Shown: one piece after another, positions 1-10,994 of the stretch
How positions within the stretch are numbered: position 1 is the first letter of the stretch
How the letters are laid out: each line of letters opens with the position of its first letter
DNA from: Caprimulgus europaeus
Taxonomy: Eukaryota; Chordata; Aves; Caprimulgiformes; Caprimulgidae
Assembly: GCA_907165065.1 (NCBI GenBank)
Contig: OU015523.1
Coordinates: 118,508,246-118,572,245 of the forward strand
Direction: 5' to 3'
DNA length: 64,000 nucleotides
The notes under the pieces: model-generated
Seen by the model: the letters and a program-made list of their open reading frames with translations, nothing else
The model's database searches: none
Told to the model about the DNA's origin: nothing
Position numbers and translations under genes: made by a program

Positions 1-561
1 GAATATTTATCTGTTTTGAATTTTATTAAACCTAGTAATCTAAAAAGCTAAATTTGTCTTATGCTAGTCAGAGTGCAGTCAAATACCAAAGAGCTTCATG
101 AGATGAAATGTTCCCCTCCAGCCATACCCCTTCAGATCTCTTCAGTGGAACTCTCATATCCTAAAGGGACAGGGCACAGCTACAAGTTCTTACATTTACT
201 ATATTGTTTTCTAGACTTAGTTCTTAAAGTTCATCAGCAACTTGTACATGATGAAGTGGTACAGGAATGTTAGAATTTAGAAAATCTTTTGGTGCACGCT
301 ATTTATCATTATCAAATGTTTCACACCGTTCTTAATGGTGCTAACCCAGGTCCTTTGTAATATTGACCTATGTGCATTTAGTATAGAAGTAGTCCAAAAC
401 TATCTATATGACTAATCACCTCAATATAGTAGATTAATACCAGTTATTAAGGAAGTTGTAGTTTCTGTCTCCAGAAGACAACTGCTTTGTATGTGTGAAA
501 CAAAAGAAACATGCTTTTATTGTCTCTTTTTCTTTGCTTTGAAATTCCCTATTTTGGCACT

Positions 562-638
562 TAAAAAAACCCCCAAAAAACAACCAATGAACCAAAAAAC
601 TCAAAAAACAAACAACCAAACAAAACAAACAAACAAAG
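562..638. repeat. A/C-rich low-complexity tract with CAAA units
   Basis: The plus strand is almost entirely A and C, with several CAAA and CAAAA units and few other bases. It is a simple-sequence tract, and it explains the lysine-, threonine- and glutamine-rich short open frame that crosses it. Confidence 0.8.
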
Positions 639-1972
639 GCAAGATGAAGATGACAGCAGGGGAAGACTCGGGGAAAAGTGGAAGGAATACTCTATTTCTT
701 CCCACAAGGGTTTGTTGTGGCCATGAAAGATTTATGCAGAAAAACAATTATAGATAGTAGTTTCCTTTCCCTGTCTAATTAGAGTAAAATCACATTAAGA
801 AATTGAACACATTTTTAATTCCATTCAATTCTATAATAAGGGACACTAGCATTAAACAAACTGCAATAGCTAGAAGGAAAGACTTACTACATCAGGCTGC
901 TTTCAAACATAACTCACATGGAGTAGCCTCAAAACAACACAGATTTTTTTGGACACAACTGGTGGCACAATGTGCTGCATAGAACCAATTGCAAGTCACA
1001 TTAAAAGTAAATTTTTTTAATTTTTTTTTTCCACTCTGTTAAAATTACAACCTACAAGATTTTTGTAGTAGGCACTCAGCTTAAGTTAAGGATAAATACA
1101 TGGCACTCTCCATGGTAAATACTGACCTCTCAGGGGAGCTTAAGAATGGAAAAGTGAACATAAAATATGACATGTACATAGCTTATGTGTTCTTTAAGTA
1201 AAAATTGCTGCAATCATGAGAGCCCCTGTGAAAGAAACCCCTGTGTTCCCCAGTAAAAGGGTTCAGGAGAGGCTTTATTTAGACATAATGGACTTCCTTG
1301 AGTTCTCAGACTTCAAGGTACTTTAAACATCAGATTTTCAACATGCGCTATGATAAAGGCTTGCAGAGACAAGGAGAGAATGGCCCCAAACTCGTTATGA
1401 AGCACAATTAAAAGTAGTTTCATTTGACTGCTTATCTGTCAATAAGATTTTCTTCATCAGAAAACAAATCAAAACAAAACAGAAAAATCACAGGAAGAGG
1501 GCACCTAAAAGGCTGTTTCCAGGCTGAACTTCTGTCCATTAAAGCACCTGGCATTGTAAGTGAAACACATACTTGCTGAGGTTAGTGAGAGATCACAGAA
1601 ACCACTTGTGCTGTTTCATGAGTTCCTGGTGCTAAAAATTCAAGGCCACAAGGCATGACAAGCAGCAGCAAGTAGCTGTACCAACCTTAGTGAAGCAGAC
1701 TGAGCTTCACTGTGAGAAGACAATTTTATTCAGCACTCTTTAACCAAGGTTCCCAAGGCAATAAATCCAATCACCTACCACTGTGATGTTCATCCTTAAA
1801 CAAATCGTAAGCAGAAATCTTTAAAAAGGGCTGGTCTGACTATGCATACCTGCTCTAAGGTATGATGAGCCTGCTTATGTCTGCTGTTATGTCTTCTGTC
1901 ACCTGACATTTTTACCATCTTTTTCTCCTTCTTTCCGCTGCTCACAGGCTCTTCAGAGCATACTGGAAACTG

Positions 1973-2040
1973 AATAATATTATGGCTTTTAATATTATTA
2001 GATAATATAAAATAATAAATAAAATTATTTAATATTATCT
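1973..2040. repeat. Two adjacent AT-rich hairpins
   Basis: The first hairpin has perfect 10-bp arms (AATAATATTA at 1973-1982, TAATATTATT at 1990-1999) around a 7-nt loop. The second begins at the next base: AGATAATAT (2000-2008) pairs with ATATTATCT (2032-2040), and AAATAAT (2010-2016) pairs with ATTATTT (2024-2030), separated by one A/A mismatch, with a 7-nt loop. Both are composed of AATATTAT-like words. Function is unknown. They could be a cruciform-prone microsatellite or the remnant of a small inverted-repeat element. Confidence 0.75.
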
Positions 2041-2144
2041 GTTTTATTTTTCCTCATTGTAAAATTTACTTAAGCTAGAATAAGCTTGATTTCCCATTCT
2101 CAGGTATTATAAATCATTATAAAATCTAAGATCTGCTAAAAAAC

Positions 2145-2744
2145 TCTTCTGGTTTAACCCCAGCCAGTAGCTCAGCCCCACACAGCTGCTTGCTCACTCC
2201 CGCCCAGTGGGATGGGGCAGAGAATCAGAAGGGTAAAAGTGAAAAAACTGGTGAGTTGAGATAAAGACAATTTAATAGCTAAAGAGAAGCTGCTTGTGTA
2301 TGCAAATCAAAATAAGGAATTCATTCACTACTTCCCATCATCGGGCAGATGAACAGTCATCTCCAGGAAAGCAGGGCTCCATCATGCATAATGTTTACTT
2401 AGGAAGGCACACACCGTAACTCCATATGTCCTCCTTTCCTCCTTCTTTCCCCAGCTTTTAGTGCTGAGCATGACGTCATATGGTATAGAACATCCCTTTG
2501 GTCAGTTGAGATCAGCTGTCCCAGCTGTGACCCCTTCCAACTTCTTGTGCACCCAAAGCTCACCCTCTTTCTGTCAGAGCAGTCTGAGGAGTAGAAAAGG
2601 CCTTGACTCTGTGCCAGCACTGCTCAGCAATAGCTAAATCATCCTTGTGTTATCAACAATACTTTAATCACAAATCTAAAACATAGCTCCACACCAGCTA
2701 CTATGAAGAAAAAAAAAAACTTTATCCCAGTTAAGATCAGAACA
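2145..2744 (-). mobile_element. Solo LTR of an endogenous retrovirus, minus orientation
   Basis: I recognise this 600-bp block as an avian LTR family. On the plus strand one end reads CTGGTTTAACCCCAGCCAG and is followed by a CACTCCCGCCCAGTGGGATG segment, and the other end reads TATCCCAGTTAAGATCAG. On the minus strand the element starts with TG and its other end is degenerate. It is flanked by AAAC on both sides (2141-2144 and 2745-2748), a plausible 4-bp target duplication, although the flanks are A-rich and the match is weak evidence alone. No gag, pol or env sequence adjoins it, so it is best read as a solo LTR left by recombination between the two LTRs of a provirus. The CpGs are largely lost, suggesting an old insertion. 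ERVL is my best family guess from memory. Confidence 0.8.
2471..2478. promoter_or_regulatory. Perfect CRE palindrome TGACGTCA inside the LTR
   Basis: TGACGTCA is the full consensus site for CREB/ATF bZIP factors. It lies inside the minus-strand solo LTR, where LTR enhancers normally sit, and keeps its central CpG although most CpGs in this LTR have decayed. Binding in the host is not shown by the sequence. Confidence 0.5.
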
Positions 2745-3077
2745 AAACAAAAAAATCTCAATAATTTTTCAAAGATACAACTTCCCAACCAAATGTGAGA
2801 ATAAAAGAACAGTGATACTGGTTGGTCCAAGTGGCCATCTCCCCAATATTCTGTGTCCCACAGTAGCCAGAAGAGGAAAAAGGACAATTCCTGCCTAGTT
2901 TATATAGTTGAGTGTGCTGACTTCTAGTCTGGGAGTTCATCTCCCACTCTTCTGTATGAGCAGAAAGGAGAGTGAAGGAAGGTCACTACCACAATTCCTT
3001 AACCAAAATCTGCACCACCTCTGACACCAAACTTTGGACATGAGGCCTTCCTCCACCCCAATTAGCATGGTAACACC

Positions 3078-3440
3078 TAGAATAGAATAGAATAAAATGG
3101 AACAGAATAGAATAATTTTCAGTTGTAAGGGACCTACAATGATCATCTACTCCAATTGCCTGACCAATTCAGGGCTGACCAAAAATGAGATTAAATTATT
3201 AAGGGCATTATCCAAAGCCTCTTAAACACTGACAGGCTTGGGGCATCAACTACTGCTTTAGCAAGCTTGTTCCAGTGTTTGGCCACCCTCTCAGTAACAA
3301 AATGTTTCTTAATGTCCAGTTTAAACTCCCCCTGGTGCAGCTTTGACCCATTCTGTGCATCCTACCGCTGGATATCTGGGAGAAGAGATCAGCATCTCCC
3401 CCTCCACTTTGTTGCTGTGTAACCTCTGCAATGCTACCAC
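3078..3440 (-). mobile_element. CR1 LINE 3' fragment, minus strand, GAATA-type tail
   Basis: The element's 3' tail lies at the left as AATAGAATAGAATAAAATGG followed by more GAATA units (3078-3116), then the CR1 3' UTR. Reading on the minus strand, the region around 3250-3400 translates to a decayed C-terminal end of CR1 ORF2: GDADLFS, then about 20 residues on LNWTLRNILL, then a degraded W/N/LP segment where the family has HWNRLP. The copy is 5'-truncated near 3440, where similarity to the CR1 I remember fades. It is diverged (for example AACAGAATAG in the tail) and is therefore an old copy. Boundaries on the right are approximate. Confidence 0.85.
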
Positions 3441-3872
3441 CTGGCACCCTAAGATCATCCACATGACATAGCTGCTCTATCTAGATGTGCACCTCTGTCC
3501 TCTGTCCTTCTCCAGCAGCTAACTCAGTTGAGCTAGAGTATGGAGTGTCTGAGTAGTAGTAGGCTGGCCAGGACTCTCTCTGCTCTGGCTGTTGAGCCTG
3601 AGGACATTCTTGTCTGATTCTACCAAGCTCAGAGACCTTTTGGACTATGGCCTGCTGGGATACGTGGTCCTCATGCTGCATGTACTATCTTCAACACTAT
3701 CCATGTACTGCATCTCCCTCTCATTTGCTTCAAGAGGTGAAAATTCCCCACAATCCTATTTCCTCTTGCCTCAAGGTTACCCCATTGAAAGGGTAATGCA
3801 TGCCTGTTTCTCCATTTCTGTTATTTTCATTTCTGCTCATGTTGGTCTTTTTCTGTGCTCTATTTTTTTTTT
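3441..3872. other. Unassigned sequence between two CR1-type fragments
   Basis: No family is recognised. Two short open frames cross it (66 codons at 3481-3681 minus, 98 codons at 3592-3888 plus), neither with a recognisable domain. Because CR1-type sequence lies on both sides in the same orientation, part of this may be decayed CR1 that I cannot align by eye. Confidence 0.4.
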
Positions 3873-4150
3873 AGCACTATTGAGGTGATCTTACCTGAGA
3901 AATATCATGACTCTCAGATCTCTGTCCTAGGTACCCAGAGCCCACCTTAAGAAAACTGTTCCCCCAGTCTCCACCACCATATGCAATGCTTTACAATCAC
4001 TCATACTAAATTTCATCAGATAAAATTTCATTTTATCTCACAGTTTTCTAAATCCTTTTGCAATACATCATTCAGACTCTCTTTGCTATCTAAACTCGCA
4101 ATTTATCATCACCTAATAAATATATTTCTTGACAATTCACCACAAACTCA
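3873..4150 (-). mobile_element. Ancient CR1/L3-like LINE fragment, minus strand
   Basis: The segment has in order several phrases I associate with an old amniote CR1/L3-type ORF2 region read on the minus strand: TTGAGGTGAT, then GACTCTCAGATCTCTGTCCT, then AAATTTCATCAGATAAAATT, then CTAAATCCTTTTGCAAT, then a TTATCATCACCTAATAAAT stretch where the family has an ATCATCTGCAAA-like phrase. It is heavily diverged, with indels and no open frame. It belongs to a different and older lineage than the CR1 copy at 3078-3440. The call rests on remembered consensus and the ends are approximate. Confidence 0.5.
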
Positions 4151-7100
4151 AGTTAGGCAATATATAAACCCAACATATTTTGCTCTTTTTCCTTCTTCCT
4201 GAGACTCAATCACCTACAATAAAAGTCAGTATCAAGCTGCTACAAAGATTTTGCAAATATATTTTTATATAATACAAAAAAATTACATCACATCATAAAG
4301 TTTGCCTTGTTGCCTTGTTTATACTGAATGGTAAATCTACCTATATTCCAGTATATATAGATTTTTATGTGTTAAATATGATGATATTTTAGATCTCTAT
4401 ATTTTAGATTTACATGAAGTTGCCTTCTTCAACAATTTTTGCCTCCACTAGCACTCACTAATCATTGAAAGATAAAAAACTTACATAATTGTTTTAATCA
4501 AAGTAATATGCTTTATGGAACATTTAAACAGAACTCTGTTTTTATTTCATGAGCAGGTAAAAAAATACATTTTAAAATATCTTGGGTTTTTTGACAGAGA
4601 AAGGGAGGTGCAAGAAAAGATGCGGAAAAGAGCATTTTCCGGAGGGTTTTTGATTTTGCTGCTTAACACTATCAAATTAGTACAAAGCAGTCAATTTTGT
4701 AAATGATTATTCTGAATATGAACAGTATAAGAATTCTTTAAAATAATCCTCTATTAGATCCAGTACTGCATTTCATTTTAAAAAGAGAAGCTTCTGAAAA
4801 GAATGGAATTGTGAATGATTGTTATGACCCACTCACTATTATCACTCAAGTACGGCTCCCAGAACTATAATATAATCCATTCCTCATTAAAAAATGCTTT
4901 ATACTCTTTTGCACAGTTTTGTCTTCTCAAGTTTAAAAGGATTTCAGCTTGAAGGTTAACGTAGAACAAGTTATCATCATATCCAAGAATTATAACTGCC
5001 CATCTATGGGTAACAGCATTGAAGAGAATATGTTAAGCTAAATCAGAGTAGTAACATAATAGGAGAAACTAAGCTCACTACATAAATATCCCGAAAACAG
5101 ATATACATAAGATTATATACAGTCTATTATATTAGTCTCTAACACTGCTAGTAATAAATATACCAGTGTTGTATTTAGAGATTATTATTGAAATTCTGCT
5201 TGCGCTGAAGTCAGCAGAAGACTTTGACCTTAACCAAGCTCTTACTACATCACACTGAGATACCATTTTTATCGTATTTCTACTTTTCAAAATACATTTT
5301 ATTTCACGTAGTTTAATATGGGATTCCAAACTGTGAATTTGAAAAGTGGTGAGAACTTGCACAGTCCTGAAGACATTACAGTGACTATTAACATACTTCT
5401 TTCATAACTTCCATGTTCACAACCAACATTTTTATTTTCAACTTGATTTTAATTAAATATGGAAAAGAAAGAATATAATGCAGAGCGAATAAGACTTCAT
5501 TTGTAACTGCTGAAATATAATACTACTTAACATTCATTATATGCATTGAAAAATTAATATTGCCATATTTATATTAAAAATGAATCATCTCTTACTTCAG
5601 AACTCTCAACTGAGATGTTGCAAAGACAATTCCAAGTTTTTCAGCAAAACTTACTAAATTATATTTGCTGACACTTCAGAAAGTATTGGGATGAACTGAC
5701 TTAGCATTTTAAAACAACATATACCTGCCTGTGCACTAATAAAAATTCTGAAAATGTATTCATAACAGGTTTCCAAACCATTAGTGCAAATTAGGAATGA
5801 TATATGACATACTTATCTAATCTTAATCTCTTAGACACAACCACATGCAGTTGCTGATTATGTTTAATCTTATTACTTACAACAGCCAAGATGTTCTGAT
5901 TCTGAGACATTACCTGAAAACAATTCAATCTAGTTTTTTGTTTCTTCGGTAGCTGCTCTTCCAAACTTTGTTTCCATTTAAAAATAGTAAGAAGAGATGG
6001 CCACTTCAGCTGGCTTGACTCTTGGCTTTTTCCTTTCTGCCCATCCAAAGAACACCTTTTTTGGTAATGTCGGCACAAAATCTCATGAGATGCTGGTTTT
6101 ATATTAGGTACACTTCCTCTGTGATTTATCAAAGTTGAGTTATTTACCACTAGATAATTCATTTTTAAACCCAGTCTTCTGATAACTGTTTTCTCGCTTT
6201 TTAAAAAAATTAAAACATAAAAAAAAGAGTTCCCTTTACACATCTGTTTTCAAAGCCTTATGAAACAGTTTTTGTTTTCTGTATACAATAATATTCTGTA
6301 CCCTAAATTATAAACCCATAAATTTTGCTGTAATTTATGGTATTTGATGTTATTAATTGAGCAACCCCAAACCAAGTTTGTCATGCACATGCCGAAAAAA
6401 TGGTTATCATTTTTATCTGACCTATCTTTGAGCCTCAGAGTGGATCCTAATCCATTAACAACTCTCACAGGAGACAGGCTATGCAGTAGCTGTGTGTCCT
6501 GTGCCGTTCCTCTTCTATTGAACTAGTGTTACTCTTTTCTATTTTATAGCTGCCAAAAGCAGATCACAGCATCAGTGCACTCATGCAGCATGAAAAACAA
6601 CTCCATTGACACATACTCAATGTAGCCAATAAAGATGCAGTAGCCTTATAAAAGCCTGTGAAAAAAAAAACAAACCCAGAAAAAATAAAAAGCTTCCTGA
6701 ATATAGTTTGCAGAGCTACATAATTAAATGCCAGAGGGCTATGAATTCTGCTGGTGAGCTGAACAGGTTCTTTTATTTTTTTTAGTAGGTTTTTTTTTTG
6801 TTGTTTTTTTTTCAATCAATCATTCAAGCCTGAGCGCACACGAGGACACACGTATCTCTCCACACCAAAACAATATAAGGAAAATAATGCCCAAAGCAGA
6901 AGCTATAGCTAGCAAAGTTGCAATTGTGAAAAAGCTGTCTGACCTTTCCCTTCCCTCTGCACCCTCCTCAAACACACCAGAAATAGAATTGTCTGCAAAT
7001 TTTGCTGCCTCTGATTTAATTTTCTAGAAACCAAGCTGACATATTTGTCATTAATCCGGTAATGTTCTTGCTACTTTCACACAATTATCTTCATTTCAGG

Positions 7101-7865
7101 TAACATTTGACAGAGAAGTTTTCCATAAGTATTAACTCTAAATAGAAAATCAATGTAAAGCAAAACCTTTTTGCTGCCCCTACTTATCTTTTTTTTGGAA
7201 TCATAACTTAAAATACTCTATGTCCAAACATCTATCTAGTGGTATTATTGAGCAATTAATTCAATAAATACTGGGATACTTCTGAGCAAATTTGGACTCT
7301 CAGACTCTCAAAGTTCCTGTCAATTTTCATGGGAATAATAGGAAACTTCAAAGAAAAAGAACATATTGCTTCCAGTGAAAAAAAGGCTGTAGCAGTGTTA
7401 AATTTTTAAACACCAGATAATCCTCTCAAAAGTAAGAAAACTGGACATAAAACTACAATGACAGCATGCACTCCATACATTTAAGAATCAAATGAGGAGA
7501 CAGAAGTCTATCAGAAGTTAAACTCTTCCAATACTTGTACTTATTTTCTATTATTAGAAGCAGAGGACCACAAAAGAAATAAATTCAGCAGTACTACTAG
7601 GGAATATTTAAGGTACATGAATGAAGCAGCAAAAGAAAGATATTTCTGGATTTTGTAATGCAAGATGGGTTTGGTTTTTGGTTTGATTTGGGGTTATTTT
7701 GGGGTAGAGTAGAGGAGTGGGGAGGATACACACCATGCATGGGACTGTCAAGTCTACCATTTGCTCTAGAGCAACACCAGTAACCTCCTCCCAACAATTA
7801 GAAATGAAACTGAAAGCAAGCCAGAAAAAATCTCCTATTTATCCATCAAAGCAAAGCACCATTTA
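4151..7865. other. Gene-free unique sequence
   Basis: Nothing supportable is seen in 3.7 kb. A 150-codon minus-strand frame (5791-6243) has no signal peptide, domain or repeat I can recognise and lies in ordinary AT-rich DNA. Short T-rich runs occur at 6775-6812. No repeat family is recognised. Confidence 0.6.
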
Positions 7866-8603
7866 ACCCAGATGCAGGACCTTGCATTTGGGAAAAAAAA
7901 AAAGAAGCACCACCTGGATCAGGGCAATCCCAAACATAAATACAGGCTGGGCAATTAATAGACTGAGACCAGCTCTGAAGAGATGGACTTTTGCACAATG
8001 TGTAAAAGAAGCGTGATCAGCAGGTCAAGGGAGAGGATTCTCCCCCTCTACTCTGCTCTCATAAGGCCACACCTGGAGTGCTGTGTCCAGTTCTGGAGCC
8101 CCCAACACAAGAAAGACATCGACCAGTTAGAACAAGGCCAGAGGAGGCCACAAGGATCATCAGAGGGCTGGAGCACCTCTGCTGTGAGGACAGGCTGAGA
8201 GAGTTGGAGCTGTTCAGCCTGGAAAAGAGAAGGCTCCGGGGAGATCTTATAGCGGCCTTCCAGGAAGCGGCCTTCCAGGCTCCAGGAAGGCTGGGGAGGG
8301 ACTTTTGACAAGGACAGGGACTGACAAAACAAGGGGCGATGGCTTTAAACTGGAAGAGGGGAGATTGAGATGAGATCTGAGGAAGAAATTATTTGCTGTG
8401 AGGGTGGTGAGACCCTGGAACAGGTTGCCCAGAGAAGTTGTGTCTGCTCCTCCCTGGAAGTGTTCAAGACCAGGCTGGATGAGGCTTTGAGCAACCTGGT
8501 CTAGTGGAAGGTGTCCCTGCTGATGGCAGGGGGGTTGGAACTGGATGATTTTTAAGTCTCTTCCAACCCAAACCATTCTATGATTCTATATGATTCTATG
8601 ATT
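7866..8603 (+). mobile_element. CR1 LINE, plus strand, rearranged and broken ORF2 end
   Basis: The plus-strand body starts at about 7911 (GGGCAATCCCAAACATAAAT) and ends in the CR1 tail ATTCTATGATTCTATATGAT at about 8603. A scrap at 7866-7892 matches the adjoining upstream CR1 sequence in reverse orientation, with an A-run between. The ORF2 C-terminus is legible: [17 protein letters not shown], then a frameshift near 8142-8147, then [11 protein letters not shown] and [14 protein letters not shown], then a stop soon after. Relative to the usual CR1 order, sequence is missing near 8000 (the segment between the GGACTTGG-like and AAAAGAAGCGTG parts). A 15-bp tandem duplication occurs at 8251-8280. 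The original product was a reverse transcriptase used in target-primed retrotransposition. This copy cannot encode it. Confidence 0.92.
8251..8280 (+). repeat. 15-bp tandem duplication inside CR1 ORF2 remnant
   Basis: AGCGGCCTTCCAGGA (8251-8265) is followed directly by AGCGGCCTTCCAGGC (8266-8280). The duplication is five codons long and adds a second AAFQ to the translated remnant. It is either a replication-slippage event in this copy or a feature of its source element. Confidence 0.85.
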
Positions 8604-10236
8604 TTCAGCTAGAAGACCTCTGTTGCATCTAGACTGACAAAAAGAAATCATGACTGTCAAGCAGCACAAACTGACTGTATCATTATTTTCAAAAGGGAAA
8701 TAAAACAGTCCAAGGGTAAATTAATTTTGTTGCTCAGCTAATTTTTGTCATGACTTTCACAGTACTGGCCTTAATTAAAGTGTTTTATTGTCTTCATCAT
8801 TTTCAACACTTGTATAATTGATTTTTTTTATTTTTTAAAAATCTCTGAAATAATTTTCTGCTGACTTTCAGCAGTAAATTCACAGGATAATTATAAAATA
8901 TTTTGTAATTGAGAAAATTCTATGAATTACTCAGCTTCAGGATAAGAAATCATATTTTCATTCTAAAGCACAAAAGAAGGTCAGGGATGACAACACCAGA
9001 GGGTCTTTTCAGTCAGGATCAGACTTGAAGTGATTTCCTCCCAATTCTTCTTTCCTTTCCCAAGAATATCAGCAAATGCAATGAAATAAAGTCTTATAAG
9101 CTTTCTCTAGGCATTTACACAACATTAAATGTGAGACTTTTGTAGGGTTGGTGGTTGGGAATAACACAAGAAAAAACAAAAAGGGAGAGGGTGGGAGAGG
9201 GAGTTCTTGCCAGCAGGAAATCTCAGCTGGAAATACTTCAGCTGCAAACTGGGTTTTCAGTTGAAAACTGCAAGAAAACCCCAAAGTGCCTACTTAGAGT
9301 TCAGAAGAGAGACAAGAGGAAGACCAGAGGTCTTGAAAATGTAATATATAGGGGGGAAAATTGATTTATTTACTCTAGTGAGGGAAGGAGTTATAAAGAG
9401 GCATACTGATCTTAAAAAAGAGATTGCTGCAATAAGAAGGAACTACATATTTATTAATACAAGAAGGCAAAGTGCTTAAATTTCAATAAACATTTGGAAA
9501 GGAAACTTTCATAAGTACAAGGTGTGCTGGAGTGGGTTGCCTGAGATGACCACAGAAAAATGTTGAATTTTCAGAGTATATGAAAAAGAATAGCTGATCT
9601 TATCTTGAATCATGAGGACGGTTAGTGACCTTTTTTGTTATTCCTAGCTTATTTCCTTTAATTTCTATTCACTAGTGACTTATTTTCTTCTGGGAAAATA
9701 GGAAATCAAGGACTTTTAGCCTTTAGTTTTCATGCTGAACAGCTGAGAGAAGGTCTGAAGAATATCCTTTAATATGGAAATTAAAAAAAAAAAATAGTTA
9801 TTAGTTATTTGGAATTAATCTTTCCAATTTTGCACATAAATTCACTGATGCCTAAAACTGTAATACAAATATGAAAATACACCACCCACTCCCAAGATCA
9901 GCAAATTTCTTCTTTAAAAAAAAATTAAATATGTATTTTCTTAAAAACAAACAACTAAAAGGTTGTCTCCTCACTCCTCCCATGAGAGATTCAATGACAC
10001 AGACTTCAAATACTTTACAAAAGCAATGCAGATACTGAAATCTCACTCATTTTCCAAAATAGGTGTCACTATTTAATTTCCTAATTAGCTGGAAAGCCAG
10101 AAAGACACTGATGTTCAATATGCCTAACTCTGTATACACAATAGGAATTTAAAACAAGTCAAATTACTATTAATTTTTTTGGTTTTTTTTCTAGAAAGCT
10201 TGCAACATCATGTCTCTTCCTTGGAAATGGTTGAGA

Positions 10237-10304
10237 TTATATATATATATACACACAAATATGTATGTATGTATATGTATATGTATATGTAAATATACAC
10301 ATAC
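10237..10304. repeat. Compound TA / TATG / TATATG microsatellite
   Basis: An uninterrupted TA run (about 14 bp) passes into ACACAC, then TATG units (ATGTATGTATGTAT), then three TATATG-like units and an ACACATAC end. It is a compound dinucleotide/tetranucleotide microsatellite and may be length-polymorphic. Confidence 0.9.
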
Positions 10305-10937
10305 CACAGAGGTCACAAGAATCACACTTAAAACAAATAGAACCTTTCAACATAACCTCAGCTCTTAAATGCATTAGGAGATACTGGCAAAACCCAAGAG
10401 TATTTCCCAAAATCTAGGTTTTGATGCACAACACTACAAACACTGCAGATAAGTAAGACTGTACATCAAAGTGTTACACCATGTTAAGAACATTAAATAA
10501 AATCTCTGGGGTGGAATTCAGCTGGCTATGTATATGACACGAGTAACATTTTAGATACCCCAGGGTATCCTGCCAAGCCTAGAGCTGACACTCCAGAAAA
10601 GGTCAGACTTGTAAAGGTCCTGTGTCATATCTGCCACTTCCAGATGTCTGATTCTCTAAGGTACCTAAAATCCATGAGACACTGGTGCCTATAAACCTAA
10701 ATCATGCCAACTGTGTTCTGAGATTCCTTAAGCAGTTTATGTCTGCTTGTGTATTACAGACACATAATTGTCTTAAACTCATTCATTTGCCCAGAAGCCT
10801 TTGCAAGGAGCAACAAGAACTGACATACTCCTTAGTGAGCTTCCGAGGCCCTGTTCAAGCAGAATATGCTAAAATGTTAGCAATAGAAATCCTTTTTATG
10901 CATGTTAATGTCACCAGAAATTTCAAATGCCTAGTAA

Positions 10938-10994
10938 AATGAAAAGAAAAAAAAAAAAAAAAGCAAGGAAAAGAAAAAGGGGGGAAAAAAAGGA
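10938..10994 (+). repeat. Purine-rich A/G tract
   Basis: Apart from single interruptions, the plus strand is all A and G, including a 17-base A-run and a G6 run. It is low-complexity sequence. Confidence 0.85.

Larger units (their letters stand above)
1..2144. other. Gene-free AT-rich stretch
   Basis: No gene, CR1 copy or LTR is recognised here. The short open frames (70 codons at 61-273 plus, 88 codons at 491-757 plus, 64 codons at 434-628 minus) show no domain and are partly made of low-complexity A/C-rich sequence. Visible structure is a CAAA-type low-complexity tract (562-638) and two adjacent AT hairpins (1973-2040). Confidence 0.7.

Noticed and set aside
5791-6243. 150-codon minus-strand frame
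   Set aside because: No domain, signal peptide, repeat or exon context is recognised, and the length is compatible with chance in AT-rich DNA.
8048-8576. Minus-strand frames of 94 and 109 codons
   Set aside because: They are antisense shadows of the plus-strand CR1 and its 3' UTR.
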